A DNA stretch of 44,632 nt from Planctomycetaceae bacterium (GTDB lineage: Bacteria; Planctomycetota; Planctomycetia; Planctomycetales; Planctomycetaceae). How positions within the stretch are numbered: position 1 is the first letter of the stretch; the number at the start of each line of letters is the position of its first letter. Below are positions 32,017-40,344 of the stretch, piece by piece. Below the pieces are notes generated by a model. It had not been told where the DNA came from, ran no database searches, and was given only the letters and a program-made list of their open reading frames with translations. The DNA lies in assembly GCA_003445035.1 (NCBI GenBank), contig DLVV01000397.1:1-44632 (forward strand), given 5' to 3'. A program made the translations under genes and the position numbers.

Positions 32017-33600
32017 ATGCCGTCCACGACACGGGTATCCGACCGCCGCCGCGGTGCAGTCAGCAACCACGCCGTGATGGCCATCATCGGCCTGTTGGTC
32101 CTGATCGGCCTGGGCGGGTGGCTGAGCCAGATGGGGCGGGTGGAGCCGGCCAGATCGGCCGACGGGGGCGAGAGAGCGACCTCCTCGCTGACGTTCTTCT
32201 GCGCCGCGGGAATCCGCAAGCCGGTCGAGGCAGTCGCCAAGCGGTACCTCGAGGAATACGGCGTCCAGGTCAACCTGGATTACGGAGGCTCCAACACCCT
32301 GCTGAGTCGCATCGACACGGCCAAGACCGGGGACCTGTACCTGGCCGCCGACGAGAGCTACATCAACGCGGCCCGCAAAAAGGGACTGGTGGCCGAGTCG
32401 CTCTCGCTGGCACGGATGAAGCCGGTGATCGCCGTGGCCGACGGAAATCCCAAGAACATCACCCGCATCGAAGACCTGCTCCGTGAAGATGTCCGTACTG
32501 TACTGGGCAACCCCGACCAGGCCGCCGTGGGCAAGAAAACCCGAAAGCTCCTGAAGGCGTCCGGGCACTGGACAAAACTCGAGGCCCTGGTCCGCCAGAC
32601 GGGAACGTTCCAGCCAACGGTGCCGGAGGTGGCCAACACGGTGAAAATCGGCGGTGCCGACGCGGCGGTGATCTGGAACACGACCACCAAGATCGTCGAC
32701 GGGATCGAAGCGATCGAGGTCCCGGAACTGGACAAGGGAGAGGTGCTGGTCACCGTGGGTGTTTTGACCAGCGCGGCCGATCCAACCGAGTCACTGCGAT
32801 TCGCCCGTTACCTGGCCGCTTCGGACCGCGGCCTCAAGGAATTCCGCAAGTTCGGATTCACGCCGATCGAGGGCGACAAGTGGTCGGAGACCCCCGAATT
32901 GACCTTCTTTTGCGGATCGGTCAATCGCCGGGCGGTCGAACAGACAATCAAGAGTTTCCAGGCCCGTGAGGGCGTCCAGGTCAACACCGTCTTCAACGGC
33001 TGCGGAATCCTGACGGCGCAGATGAAGACGATCACCGACAAGAAGCTGACCGGCTTCCCCGACACCTACATGGCCTGCGACAAGTACTACCTGGAAATCG
33101 TCGACGGGTTGTTCCAGGACGCGGTCGAGATCTCCGACACCGAGGTGGTGATCGCCGTGCCCAAGGGAAACCCCAAGCGGATCCAGTCCCTGGCGGACCT
33201 GGCCCGCCCCGGCGTGAGAGTCGCTGTCGGACAACCCGACCAGTGCACCATAGGCGTGTTGACCCGGCAGGTGCTGGAAGCCGAGAAGGTCTACGAGAAG
33301 GTGATGGCCAACGTCGTGACCCAGACGGCCACCTCGGCGCTGTTGATCGCCCCGGTCTCGACCGGAGCCGCCGACGCAGCGCTGGCGTACTTGACCGACA
33401 CAAAGGCCGAAGCCGAAAAGGTGGACGCCGTGAGAATCACATCGGCGGCGGCCAAGGCGATCCAGCCCATGGGGATCGCCAAGACCAGCCGCAACAAGCA
33501 CCTCGCCCGACGCCTGATACGGGCGATCACCCAGGCCCGGTCCGACTTCGAAGCGGCAGGATTTCATTGGCGGTTCGAAGCCGACGGCTCCGGTTCCTAG
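32017..33600 (+). CDS. Tandem-duplicated ModA-like substrate-binding protein
   Basis: The protein has 527 residues from ATG 32017. A basic N-terminus and one hydrophobic helix (VMAIIGLLVLIGLGGWL) form a signal anchor. Two copies of a periplasmic binding protein of the molybdate/sulfate (ModA) kind follow, at about 57-290 and 293-515. The copies share their opening: SLTFFCAAGIRKPVEAVAKR and ELTFFCGSVNRRAVEQTIKS. Each also has G-V-Q-V-N, a G-N-P segment with an alanine/valine-rich strand (VIAVADGNPKNI; VIAVPKGNPKRI) and a D-Q segment (GNPDQAAVGKKT; GQPDQCTIGVLT). A normal ModA has one such domain of about 230 residues, so this is a gene-internal duplication. The ModB-like permease follows after 55 bases. 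The ligand may be molybdate, tungstate or another oxyanion. Confidence 0.85.
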   Translation: MPSTTRVSDRRRGAVSNHAVMAIIGLLVLIGLGGWLSQMGRVEPARSADGGERATSSLTFFCAAGIRKPVEAVAKRYLEEYGVQVNLDYGGSNTLLSRIDTAKTGDLYLAADESYINAARKKGLVAESLSLARMKPVIAVADGNPKNITRIEDLLREDVRTVLGNPDQAAVGKKTRKLLKASGHWTKLEALVRQTGTFQPTVPEVANTVKIGGADAAVIWNTTTKIVDGIEAIEVPELDKGEVLVTVGVLTSAADPTESLRFARYLAASDRGLKEFRKFGFTPIEGDKWSETPELTFFCGSVNRRAVEQTIKSFQAREGVQVNTVFNGCGILTAQMKTITDKKLTGFPDTYMACDKYYLEIVDGLFQDAVEISDTEVVIAVPKGNPKRIQSLADLARPGVRVAVGQPDQCTIGVLTRQVLEAEKVYEKVMANVVTQTATSALLIAPVSTGAADAALAYLTDTKAEAEKVDAVRITSAAAKAIQPMGIAKTSRNKHLARRLIRAITQARSDFEAAGFHWRFEADGSGS

Positions 33601-33655
33601 GCGGTTCGCCGATCTTTACCCGCTTTTCGAAATCTGCTCCTTCGACATCGAAACC

Positions 33656-34570
33656 ATGTCGTCCACCGCAAACGTCGACGCAGCGGAACAGGCGTATCGC
33701 CCGCCGTCAGACACTCCGTTCCTGGTCGGCCTGGGGGTCATTTCGAGCGTCTATGTCCTGCTGCTGATCGGATTGCTGGTCGGTGACGTGGCCTACATAG
33801 CCACCGGAAACCTGGCCGACACCGTGGGATTGCCCGGTTGGCTCGAGTGGTCTCGACCGGCACTGCGGCCGCTGCTGTCGATGGTGGCCACACTGGGCAC
33901 TCCCGAGATTCGTTACTCGGTCCAGTTGACGATGATCAGTTGCCTGTTCTCCGCGCTGCTCTCACTGTTCGTCGCCATTCCCACCTCCTACCTGCTCAGC
34001 CGACACGATTTCCCCGGCAAGAACCTGCTGGATGCGATCCTGGACATCCCCATCGTGCTGCCTCCACTGGTGGTCGGACTGAGCCTGTTGATCCTGTTTC
34101 AGTTCGTACCGGACATCACCATCGGGGGGGAAACCTACAGCCTGAGAAACGCGATCGTCTTCCAGGTGCCGGCGGTGGTGTTGGCCCAGTTCATGGTCGC
34201 CGCGGCGTTCGCGGTGCGGGTGATGCGAGCGACGTTCGACCAGGTCGATCCACGGCCCGAGCAAGTGGCTTTGACCCTGGGTTGCAACCAGTCTCAGGCC
34301 TTCTGGCGCGTCGTGCTGCCGCAGTGCGGCAACGGGATGCTGACGGCCGGCACCCTCGCATGGGCCCGCTCGCTGGGCGAGTTCGGCCCGCTGCTGATTT
34401 TCGCCGGGGCCACCCGGATGAAAACCGAGGTGCTCTCGACCACGGTGTTTCTCGAACTGAGCATCGGGAACCTCGAGGGAGCGGTTGCGGTGTCACTGTT
34501 GATGGTCGCCTGTGCCGTCATGGTGCTGGTGATCGCACGGATCTGGGGCTCTCGTGGGTTGTCGTTGTAG
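33656..34570 (+). CDS. modB: Molybdate-type ABC transporter permease
   Basis: Permease of 304 residues, slightly longer than typical ModB because of an N-terminal tail of about 25 residues. Membrane helices include FLVGLGVISSVYVLLLIGLLV, MISCLFSALLSLFVAIPTSY, IVLPPLVVGLSLLILF, VPAVVLAQFMVAAAFAVRVM and AVSLLMVACAVMVLVIARI. The cytoplasmic EAA loop is clear: EQVALTLGCNQSQAFWRVVL. SLGEFGPLLIFAGATRMKTEVL is the segment shared by ModB and CysT/CysW. It follows the tandem ModA-like gene, but no ModC ATPase is beside it; MoaD- and ThiF-like genes come next. A run of seven G lies at 34124-34130. Confidence 0.88.
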   Translation: MSSTANVDAAEQAYRPPSDTPFLVGLGVISSVYVLLLIGLLVGDVAYIATGNLADTVGLPGWLEWSRPALRPLLSMVATLGTPEIRYSVQLTMISCLFSALLSLFVAIPTSYLLSRHDFPGKNLLDAILDIPIVLPPLVVGLSLLILFQFVPDITIGGETYSLRNAIVFQVPAVVLAQFMVAAAFAVRVMRATFDQVDPRPEQVALTLGCNQSQAFWRVVLPQCGNGMLTAGTLAWARSLGEFGPLLIFAGATRMKTEVLSTTVFLELSIGNLEGAVAVSLLMVACAVMVLVIARIWGSRGLSL

Positions 34571-34611
34571 CGACGAGTCGGGACGATCGGGAGACCCCGA
34601 AAGGACATGCC

Positions 34612-34893
34612 ATGCAGGTCACCGTCGAATACGCCGCGCAGATCAAGTCGATCGCCGGAGTGGCCAGGGAGGTGATCGAGTTGGACGGGCCGTGCCCGGT
34701 CGCCGACATCGCCCGTCGAGTCGCCTCGGCTCGAGGCGAAGACCTGGCCGAGATCCTGCTCGACGAGAACGACCAACCCCGTCCCTCGATCCTGGTTTTC
34801 CGTGGCGAGGACCAGGTCCGTTGGGATGACACCTCGACGATCGTCTCCGACGGCGACACGATCACACTGCTCTCACCCGTCTCGGGCGGCTAG
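34612..34893 (+). CDS. MoaD/ThiS-family ubiquitin-fold sulfur carrier
   Basis: A protein of 93 residues starting at ATG 34612, with AAAGGA six bases upstream. It begins MQVTVEYAAQIKSIAG and ends in VSDGDTITLLSPVSGG, so the C-terminal Gly-Gly needed for adenylation and thiocarboxylation is intact. The central region has the beta-grasp pattern (REVIELDGPCPVADIARR, PSILVFRGEDQV). MoaD carries sulfur for molybdopterin synthesis, while ThiS and related carriers serve thiamin, cysteine or other pathways. The ModA/ModB genes before it favour a molybdenum or tungsten cofactor role, and the ThiF-type enzyme 23 bases downstream is its natural activating partner. No MoaE gene is visible. Confidence 0.9.
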   Translation: MQVTVEYAAQIKSIAGVAREVIELDGPCPVADIARRVASARGEDLAEILLDENDQPRPSILVFRGEDQVRWDDTSTIVSDGDTITLLSPVSGG

Positions 34894-34916
34894 TCCAGAC
34901 CCTTCACCAGGCTGCC

Positions 34917-35678
34917 ATGGCTCCGCTGACCGACCACGAAAAAGCCGTTTACGAATGGCAGATCTGGGTGCCCGGGTTCGGCGAAGCCGGACAACAGGCT
35001 CTCAAGGACGCCTCGGTGCTGGTGTCCCGAGTCGGCGGGCTGGGCAGCGTGGTGGCCTACGAACTGGCCGCCGCGGGAATCGGTCGCCTGGTGCTGGCCC
35101 ACGCCGGTGACATCAAGCCCAGCGATCTGAACCGACAATTGCTGATGACTCACGACGGGCTGGGCAGTTCCCGGGTCGAATCGGCACAGAGACGGCTGAA
35201 GGAACTCAACCCGAGGCTGGAAATCCTCGCCGTTCCCGAGAACGTCACCGAAGAGAATGCCGCGAAGCTGGTGAGCGAAGTCGATCTGGTGGTCGATTGT
35301 GCACCCTTGTTCCCCGAGCGGTTCGCGATGAACCGCCAGTGCATCGAGCAGGGCAAACCGCTGGTCGACTGTGCCATGTACGACTGCGAGTTCCAGATCA
35401 CCACGATCCTGCCGGGCCGGACTCCCTGTCTGGCCTGTCTGTTCCCCGAAGATCCTCCGGCATGGCGGCGCGAATTTCCGGTTTTCGGAGCGGTCTCGGG
35501 AACCGTGGCTTGCCTCGGAGCCATGGAAGCCATCAAGGTATTGGGAGAACTGGGGGAACCGTTGGCCGGTACACTGTTGACCTGTGACCTCCGCGATATG
35601 ACTTTTCGACGTCGCCGCCTGCTGAAACGCGAAGATTGCCCTGTCTGCGGAACGTCGACCGAGGCCCTCTCGAAATGA
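34917..35678 (+). CDS. HesA/MoeB/ThiF-family adenylyltransferase
   Basis: E1-like enzyme of 253 residues that should adenylate the C-terminal Gly of the MoaD-like carrier just upstream. It aligns along its length with MoeB: SVLVSRVGGLGSVVAYELAA at the nucleotide-binding site, then SDLNRQLL, SRVESAQRRLKELNPR and GAMEAIKVLG. A zinc site is formed by CLAC (PCLACLFP) and CPVC (EDCPVCG). Two differences from E. coli MoeB are visible: the first Gly of G-x-G-G-L-G is Arg, and the D-C-T-D-N segment is DCAPLF. It resembles a ThiF subgroup sharing the R-V-G-G-L-G form, so it need not be inactive. Its TGA overlaps the ATG of the ABC ATPase gene by four bases (ATGA). Confidence 0.88.
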   Translation: MAPLTDHEKAVYEWQIWVPGFGEAGQQALKDASVLVSRVGGLGSVVAYELAAAGIGRLVLAHAGDIKPSDLNRQLLMTHDGLGSSRVESAQRRLKELNPRLEILAVPENVTEENAAKLVSEVDLVVDCAPLFPERFAMNRQCIEQGKPLVDCAMYDCEFQITTILPGRTPCLACLFPEDPPAWRREFPVFGAVSGTVACLGAMEAIKVLGELGEPLAGTLLTCDLRDMTFRRRRLLKREDCPVCGTSTEALSK

Positions 35679-36685
35679 CCTCTCCCCCGGTGAATACCGA
35701 CTCGCTCGACACCGCTGGATCCCACGAACCGGTCATCCAGGTCAGTGATCTCCAGAAGACCTATCACGACGGCTGGTTCCGCCGCCGGAAGATCCAGGCC
35801 CTGAAGAAGGTCTCGCTGGAGGTGGGGCGAGGCGAAATCTTCGGCTTGCTGGGCCCCAACGGGGCCGGCAAGACCACCCTGATCAAGATCCTGTTGGGCA
35901 TCGTCCACAAGACCGCAGGGGAGGCGCGGCTGCTGGGGCAACCGGCCGGACGCCGAATCGGCCGCAAGCGGGTTGGCTACCTGCCCGAGGGTCACCGGAT
36001 TCCGCGGCATCTGACCGGCAACGCGGCACTCGAATATTACGGCAGTCTCAGCGGGATGTCGGTTGCCGACACCCGCCGCCGCCGTGGTGAACTGCTCGAA
36101 ATGGTCGGCCTCTCCGACTGGGGACGCACCGTCGTCACCAAGTACTCCAAGGGAATGCTGCAACGGCTCGGGCTGGCCCAGGCCATGCTGCACGAACCCG
36201 ACGTGCTGGTTCTCGACGAGCCCACCGACGGTGTCGACCCCGTCGGCCGTTCGGAAATTCGGGAGGTGCTGAACCTGCTCAAGTCCCAGGGCAAGACCAT
36301 CTTCCTCAACAGCCACCTGCTGCAGGAAATCGAGCTGGTCTGTGACCAGGTGGCGATCCTGTTCCAGGGCGAGGTGCTGAAGGTGGGTCCGGTCGAGGAA
36401 GTGACCGACCTGACCGAGGCCGGCTCGTCCGATATCACCCTGGAACTCGAAGGAGACGGCGAGACGATTGCCGGGCTGATGCCCGAGACGACCGGAAATC
36501 GCGAGCAGGCGGGGGACGCACGCTGGCGGGTGACAGTGCCGTCTCTGAAGCAGGACCACATCGACTCCCTGGTCGACCAACTCCGGGCCGCAGGAATCAG
36601 CATTGTCACGATCACCCGGCAGAAGCTGACCCTGGAGGAAGCCTTCCTGAGACTGGTGCGGGGCGCATCGGAGGGCCAGTCATGA
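35675..36685 (+). CDS. ABC-2-type exporter ATPase
   Basis: ATPase of 336 residues starting at ATG 35675 inside the ATGA that also ends the ThiF-type gene. Walker A is GPNGAGKTT, the Q-loop segment VGYLPEGHRIPRHLTG, the signature YSKGMLQRLGLAQAML (YSKGM variant), Walker B VLVLDEPTDGVDP, and the H-loop FLNSHLLQE. The C-terminal part (about 230-330) after the core is typical of ABC-2 ATPases of the CcmA/NatA/YadG kind. Before the nucleotide-binding domain a segment of about 40 residues includes DGWFRRRKIQALKKVSLE. The permease starts in the last four bases, so the two are translationally coupled. The cargo is unknown. Confidence 0.92.
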   Translation: MTSPPVNTDSLDTAGSHEPVIQVSDLQKTYHDGWFRRRKIQALKKVSLEVGRGEIFGLLGPNGAGKTTLIKILLGIVHKTAGEARLLGQPAGRRIGRKRVGYLPEGHRIPRHLTGNAALEYYGSLSGMSVADTRRRRGELLEMVGLSDWGRTVVTKYSKGMLQRLGLAQAMLHEPDVLVLDEPTDGVDPVGRSEIREVLNLLKSQGKTIFLNSHLLQEIELVCDQVAILFQGEVLKVGPVEEVTDLTEAGSSDITLELEGDGETIAGLMPETTGNREQAGDARWRVTVPSLKQDHIDSLVDQLRAAGISIVTITRQKLTLEEAFLRLVRGASEGQS

Positions 36686-38973
36686 GAGCCTACCTGGCCG
36701 TGATCAAGGACTCCTTCCGCGAGGCGTTCTCCTCGAAGATCCTCTGGGTGCTGATCATGATGATCGCCCTGTTCCTGGTCCTGCTGTCCGGACTCTCGGT
36801 GGCACCGGCCGAACGAACCGGACTCGATTTTCCCGACGTTTTCGACTGGCCCGAACTGGCCACCCGGCTGCGCGACGCCGAAGCCGACAGCCCGGTGGGA
36901 AAACTCCGGGGCCGGTTTCCCAGTGATCTGCAAGCCGATCTCCGCGGCTTCAAGCTCGACGGCGAGAACCGACGGGTCTTTCGCGATCTCCGACGTCAAC
37001 TCAACGAACAACTTGACGCCGACGATTTCGCCACCGCCGTCGTCGTGCCCGAGGACAATCTCTCCGACGAGGCGCGCGAACTGGTCGGACGGGGCGAGAA
37101 CATAGACCCAAAGACACGGCAACGGCTCAATCGCCTGGTGCTCGAAGCCGCACTGCCCAATGACATTCGCCCGAGTCCCGGCGAAGTGATGACGCCGACC
37201 TACATCGGTTTCGAGATCTTCGACGACCTCACGCTCGACCAGGAACAACTCACCCAGGTGATCAACACGGCCCTGCAGGTCTTCATCTTCTTCTTCGTCT
37301 CGGTGATGGGGACGCTGATCGCCATCGTGGTCACCGCGCCGATCGTCCCGCGAATGTTCGAGCCCGGGGCCATTGACCTGCTGCTCTCCAAGCCGGTCTC
37401 GCGATCCCTGCTGTTTCTCTCAAAATTCTTCGGCGGCTGCGCCTTCACGATTGTCAATGCCGCATTCCTGATCGGCGGCATGTGGCTGATCATCGGAATC
37501 CGGTTCGACGTCTGGAGCAACGGGCTGTTGTTGAGCCTGCCGGTCTACCTGTTCCTGTTCGTGCTCTACTACTCGGTCTCGGCCGCAACCGGAGTTGTCT
37601 TCCGCGGACCAATCATCTCGGTCGTGATGGTCGGGTTGTTCTGGTTCGTCTGCTTTGTCGTCGGTACGGCCAAGGACACCGCCGAGCAGTTCGAGATCAA
37701 CGGATCGCGGATCCACACGATCGTGCCGGTCGACGATGCGCTCCTGGCCTCCAATTCCGCCGGTGACCTGCAGATCTGGTCCACGGAATCCGGGACCTGG
37801 GAGCGGGTGTTCGATCCGGGTCCGAACCAACTGGGCGGCGTGGCGGCGATGGCCATCAGGGCCCAGCAGGGATTCCCCTTCCTGGGGCCGATCTACGACA
37901 AGCGGAAACAGCGAATCATTGCGATCACCAAGCCGACGCCGGTCTTCATGCCCGGCGGAGGACCGTCCCGCATGTTCATCGGGCGACCGGACGACAACTG
38001 GTCCCGCCGCGGCGGCGCCATGCTCCGCATGTCTCCACGGTCGATTTTCCTCTCGCCGGATGGCGAGATCCTCGCAGCCGGCCCGGCCGGACTGCAACGG
38101 TTCACCGGAGACGCCGAGACACCGCAACGGCCGTTCCGGGTCTTCGGTCTCGACCTGGGCAGCCGGTCCGATGCCGGACGGTTCGTCGAAGCCACTCCCG
38201 ATGAAATGCCTCGTTGGAAGAGCCCGTTCACAGCAACGATTGATCAGGACCGCGGCCACGTCGTCATTTACAGCGACGGAACATTGTCCCTGTTGACGCC
38301 CGAGAAGAACGACGAGCAGGTGATCTACACGCCCGGAGCCAATCGCGACCTGGATACCGACGAGGCGGCCCTGATGGCCGTCGCCGGAAACACGCTGCTG
38401 GTCGCCCTGTCCAACGGCGACTATCGGTTGCTGGATGCCACGACGCTGGAACCGAAAACGACCCTCGAGGGTCCCGAAAAGCCACGGTGGGCCGCTGGTT
38501 CACCCGATGGTCGCTTCCTGGCCGTCCTGTCTCACACCTCCAGTGCCTGGATTTTCGACGTGTCCAACGGGGAACCGGTCTCCAACGGAGCCATTTCCGG
38601 TGACATTCACGCCATGGCCTTCACCGACAGCAGTTCTCTGCTAGTGGGTGACCTGTTCATGAGAGCCACCGAGTACAAGCTGCCAGACTTCTCGGTCGAG
38701 GCCAGCTATGACCCGCCGCTGTCGACTCTCCAGAACGTCTACCGCTACGCCCTGCTGCCGATCTACACGGTCTTCCCCAAGCCGGGAGAGCTCAACAACG
38801 TCATCACCCGCCTGTTCCAGGAAGACAGCACCGTGGCGATGTCGGGCAACAACGACGACCTGCAGGCCGACCAGGTCGAGATCGACATCCAGACCCCGCT
38901 GGTCTCCAACGCCATCTTCCTGGTCATCGTGCTGGCCCTGACGTGCCTTTACGTGTCACGCAAGGACTTCTAG
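36682..38973 (+). CDS. ABC-2 permease with inserted propeller-like domain
   Basis: The protein has 763 residues. The permease part has a first helix near the N-terminus (ILWVLIMMIALFLVLLSGL), then a long hydrophilic stretch (about 41-190). Four helices follow (VFIFFFVSVMGTLIAIVV, FLSKFFGGCAFTIVNAAF, GLLLSLPVYLFLFVLYYS, ISVVMVGLFWFVCFVVG), and one last helix sits at the very end (AIFLVIVLALTCLYVSRKDF). Between helices five and six lie about 390 residues (340-730) with repeats like a WD40/propeller: DDALLASNSAGDLQIWSTES, LSPDGEILAAGPAGLQ, DGRFLAVLSHTSSAWIFDVS. Counting helices places this domain outside the cytoplasm, although topology is inferred. It is translationally coupled to the ATPase. 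Ordinary ABC-2 permeases are 250-550 residues and have no such insertion. Confidence 0.8.
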   Translation: MRAYLAVIKDSFREAFSSKILWVLIMMIALFLVLLSGLSVAPAERTGLDFPDVFDWPELATRLRDAEADSPVGKLRGRFPSDLQADLRGFKLDGENRRVFRDLRRQLNEQLDADDFATAVVVPEDNLSDEARELVGRGENIDPKTRQRLNRLVLEAALPNDIRPSPGEVMTPTYIGFEIFDDLTLDQEQLTQVINTALQVFIFFFVSVMGTLIAIVVTAPIVPRMFEPGAIDLLLSKPVSRSLLFLSKFFGGCAFTIVNAAFLIGGMWLIIGIRFDVWSNGLLLSLPVYLFLFVLYYSVSAATGVVFRGPIISVVMVGLFWFVCFVVGTAKDTAEQFEINGSRIHTIVPVDDALLASNSAGDLQIWSTESGTWERVFDPGPNQLGGVAAMAIRAQQGFPFLGPIYDKRKQRIIAITKPTPVFMPGGGPSRMFIGRPDDNWSRRGGAMLRMSPRSIFLSPDGEILAAGPAGLQRFTGDAETPQRPFRVFGLDLGSRSDAGRFVEATPDEMPRWKSPFTATIDQDRGHVVIYSDGTLSLLTPEKNDEQVIYTPGANRDLDTDEAALMAVAGNTLLVALSNGDYRLLDATTLEPKTTLEGPEKPRWAAGSPDGRFLAVLSHTSSAWIFDVSNGEPVSNGAISGDIHAMAFTDSSSLLVGDLFMRATEYKLPDFSVEASYDPPLSTLQNVYRYALLPIYTVFPKPGELNNVITRLFQEDSTVAMSGNNDDLQADQVEIDIQTPLVSNAIFLVIVLALTCLYVSRKDF

Positions 38974-38982
38974 CCGCCGGTT

Positions 38983-40329
38983 CTATCCCAGCACGCCCTC
39001 GACCACGGTGGCCCTGGGATCGACCAGCCGGATCGGGCGACCGACATTCGAGACGTTCTGCTTCTCGGCATCAATGCCCAGCGCGCCGCAAACGGTCGCC
39101 AGCAGGTCACCGGTCGTGATCGGACGGTCGGCCACCTCGGTCCCGTCGGCGGCGGTCCGGCCCACCGCCTGGCCACCCTGGACTCCCCCACCGGCCAGCA
39201 CGGTCGACCAGGCGTTGGGGAAATGGTCCCGGCCCCGGTTGGGATTGATCTTCGGCGTGCGACCGAATTCTCCCATCCAGATCACCAGCGTCGATTCCAG
39301 CAGGCCGCGACGACCCAGATCCTCCAGCAGGGTGGCCCAGCCGGAATCGAGCGTCGAGCAGAGTCGCTTGACCGTGTCGAAATTGTCCTGGTGTGTGTCC
39401 CAGCCCAATTGCATCTGGGCATCGGCTCCGTTGAGCGACACCTCGACAAATGGCACACCCCGTTCGACCAGCCTCCGGGCCAGAAGACACCCCTGGCCGA
39501 ACCGGTTGCGGCCGTAGGCGTCACGGATCGCGGCGGGTTCGTCATCCAGGTCAAAGGCCGACACCGACTCGGACCGCATCATCTTCACCGCCTGGCGGTA
39601 TGCGGTCCGGTGACTGCGGACCGGCACGTCCGGTCGTTCGGCTCCGAAGTCGGCCTCGAATTGACCGAGCAATTTCAGCCGAGCATCAACCCGCGCGGCA
39701 CCAATCCCCTCGGGCTGCTGCAGGTTCCGCACACGGAGGGCCTGCGAGTCATCGACCGCGGCACCGGGATCCATTGGGACAGGATTGGTGTCACCGACAA
39801 TCAGTGGAGCAAACTCGGGACCAAGAAAACCCGGTCCAAAGGCAGCGGGACTGAGAAATCGGTAGGGTGCGACGCTGACGAAGTCGGGCAGCGGCGAGGT
39901 GCCATCGGAGAGTTCCTTGCTGAACAACGAGCCGAGCGTGGGATAGTGAATCGGACCCTGGGGCAGGTACCCGGTTCGCATCTTGAAAGTCGCACGCTGG
40001 TGATCGCCCTCCCTGGTGGCCATCGATCGCAACACGGCCAGGTGCTTGGCCTGCCGGGACAGTTTCGGCAAGTGCTGGGAAAACTGCAGGCCGGCAACGG
40101 TGGTCGCAATGGGGCGGAAGGGACCCCCGTTGGCATGGCCGGGTTTCATGTCGAACGTGTCGATCTGGCTCGGGCCTCCCGACATCCACAACAGGATGCA
40201 GCGTCGACGACGCGAGGCCGCGGCGGCGTGGGCGATCCGACCGAACAACCCCGAGGCGGGCGGAGTGACCGCACCGGCAGCAGCCAGCGCCAGCCATTGC
40301 CGTCGTGACATTCCGGGGAACGGGGTCAT
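38983..40329 (-). CDS. DUF1501 protein with Tat-like signal
   Basis: The protein has 448 residues from ATG 40329; GTG 40335 would add two residues. The N-terminus SRRQWLALAAAGAVTPPAS resembles a twin-arginine signal, so export in folded form is likely. The body matches the DUF1501 (alkaline-phosphatase-fold-like) pattern: RCILLWMSGGPSQIDTFDMK near the start, LGWDTHQDNF in the middle and LVIWMGEFGRTPKINPNRGR later, with GRDHFPNAW. His and Asp residues at these sites suggest metal binding as in sulfatases and phosphatases, but no activity is established for this family that I can cite. It follows the DUF1549/DUF1553 gene by about 15 bases, the usual pairing in planctomycetes, and converges with the ABC-2 permease gene. 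Confidence 0.9.
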   Translation of the reverse strand: MTPFPGMSRRQWLALAAAGAVTPPASGLFGRIAHAAAASRRRRCILLWMSGGPSQIDTFDMKPGHANGGPFRPIATTVAGLQFSQHLPKLSRQAKHLAVLRSMATREGDHQRATFKMRTGYLPQGPIHYPTLGSLFSKELSDGTSPLPDFVSVAPYRFLSPAAFGPGFLGPEFAPLIVGDTNPVPMDPGAAVDDSQALRVRNLQQPEGIGAARVDARLKLLGQFEADFGAERPDVPVRSHRTAYRQAVKMMRSESVSAFDLDDEPAAIRDAYGRNRFGQGCLLARRLVERGVPFVEVSLNGADAQMQLGWDTHQDNFDTVKRLCSTLDSGWATLLEDLGRRGLLESTLVIWMGEFGRTPKINPNRGRDHFPNAWSTVLAGGGVQGGQAVGRTAADGTEVADRPITTGDLLATVCGALGIDAEKQNVSNVGRPIRLVDPRATVVEGVLG

Positions 40330-40344
40330 ATCCACCTGGTCGTC

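Noticed and set aside
33838..34893. 351-residue frame containing the MoaD-like protein as its end
   Set aside because: The first 258 codons are an out-of-frame reading of modB. The real gene begins at ATG 34612 with its own RBS and ends in Gly-Gly.
35150..36580. 476-residue open frame on the minus strand
   Set aside because: It is antisense to the ThiF-type and ABC ATPase genes, whose motifs are certain.
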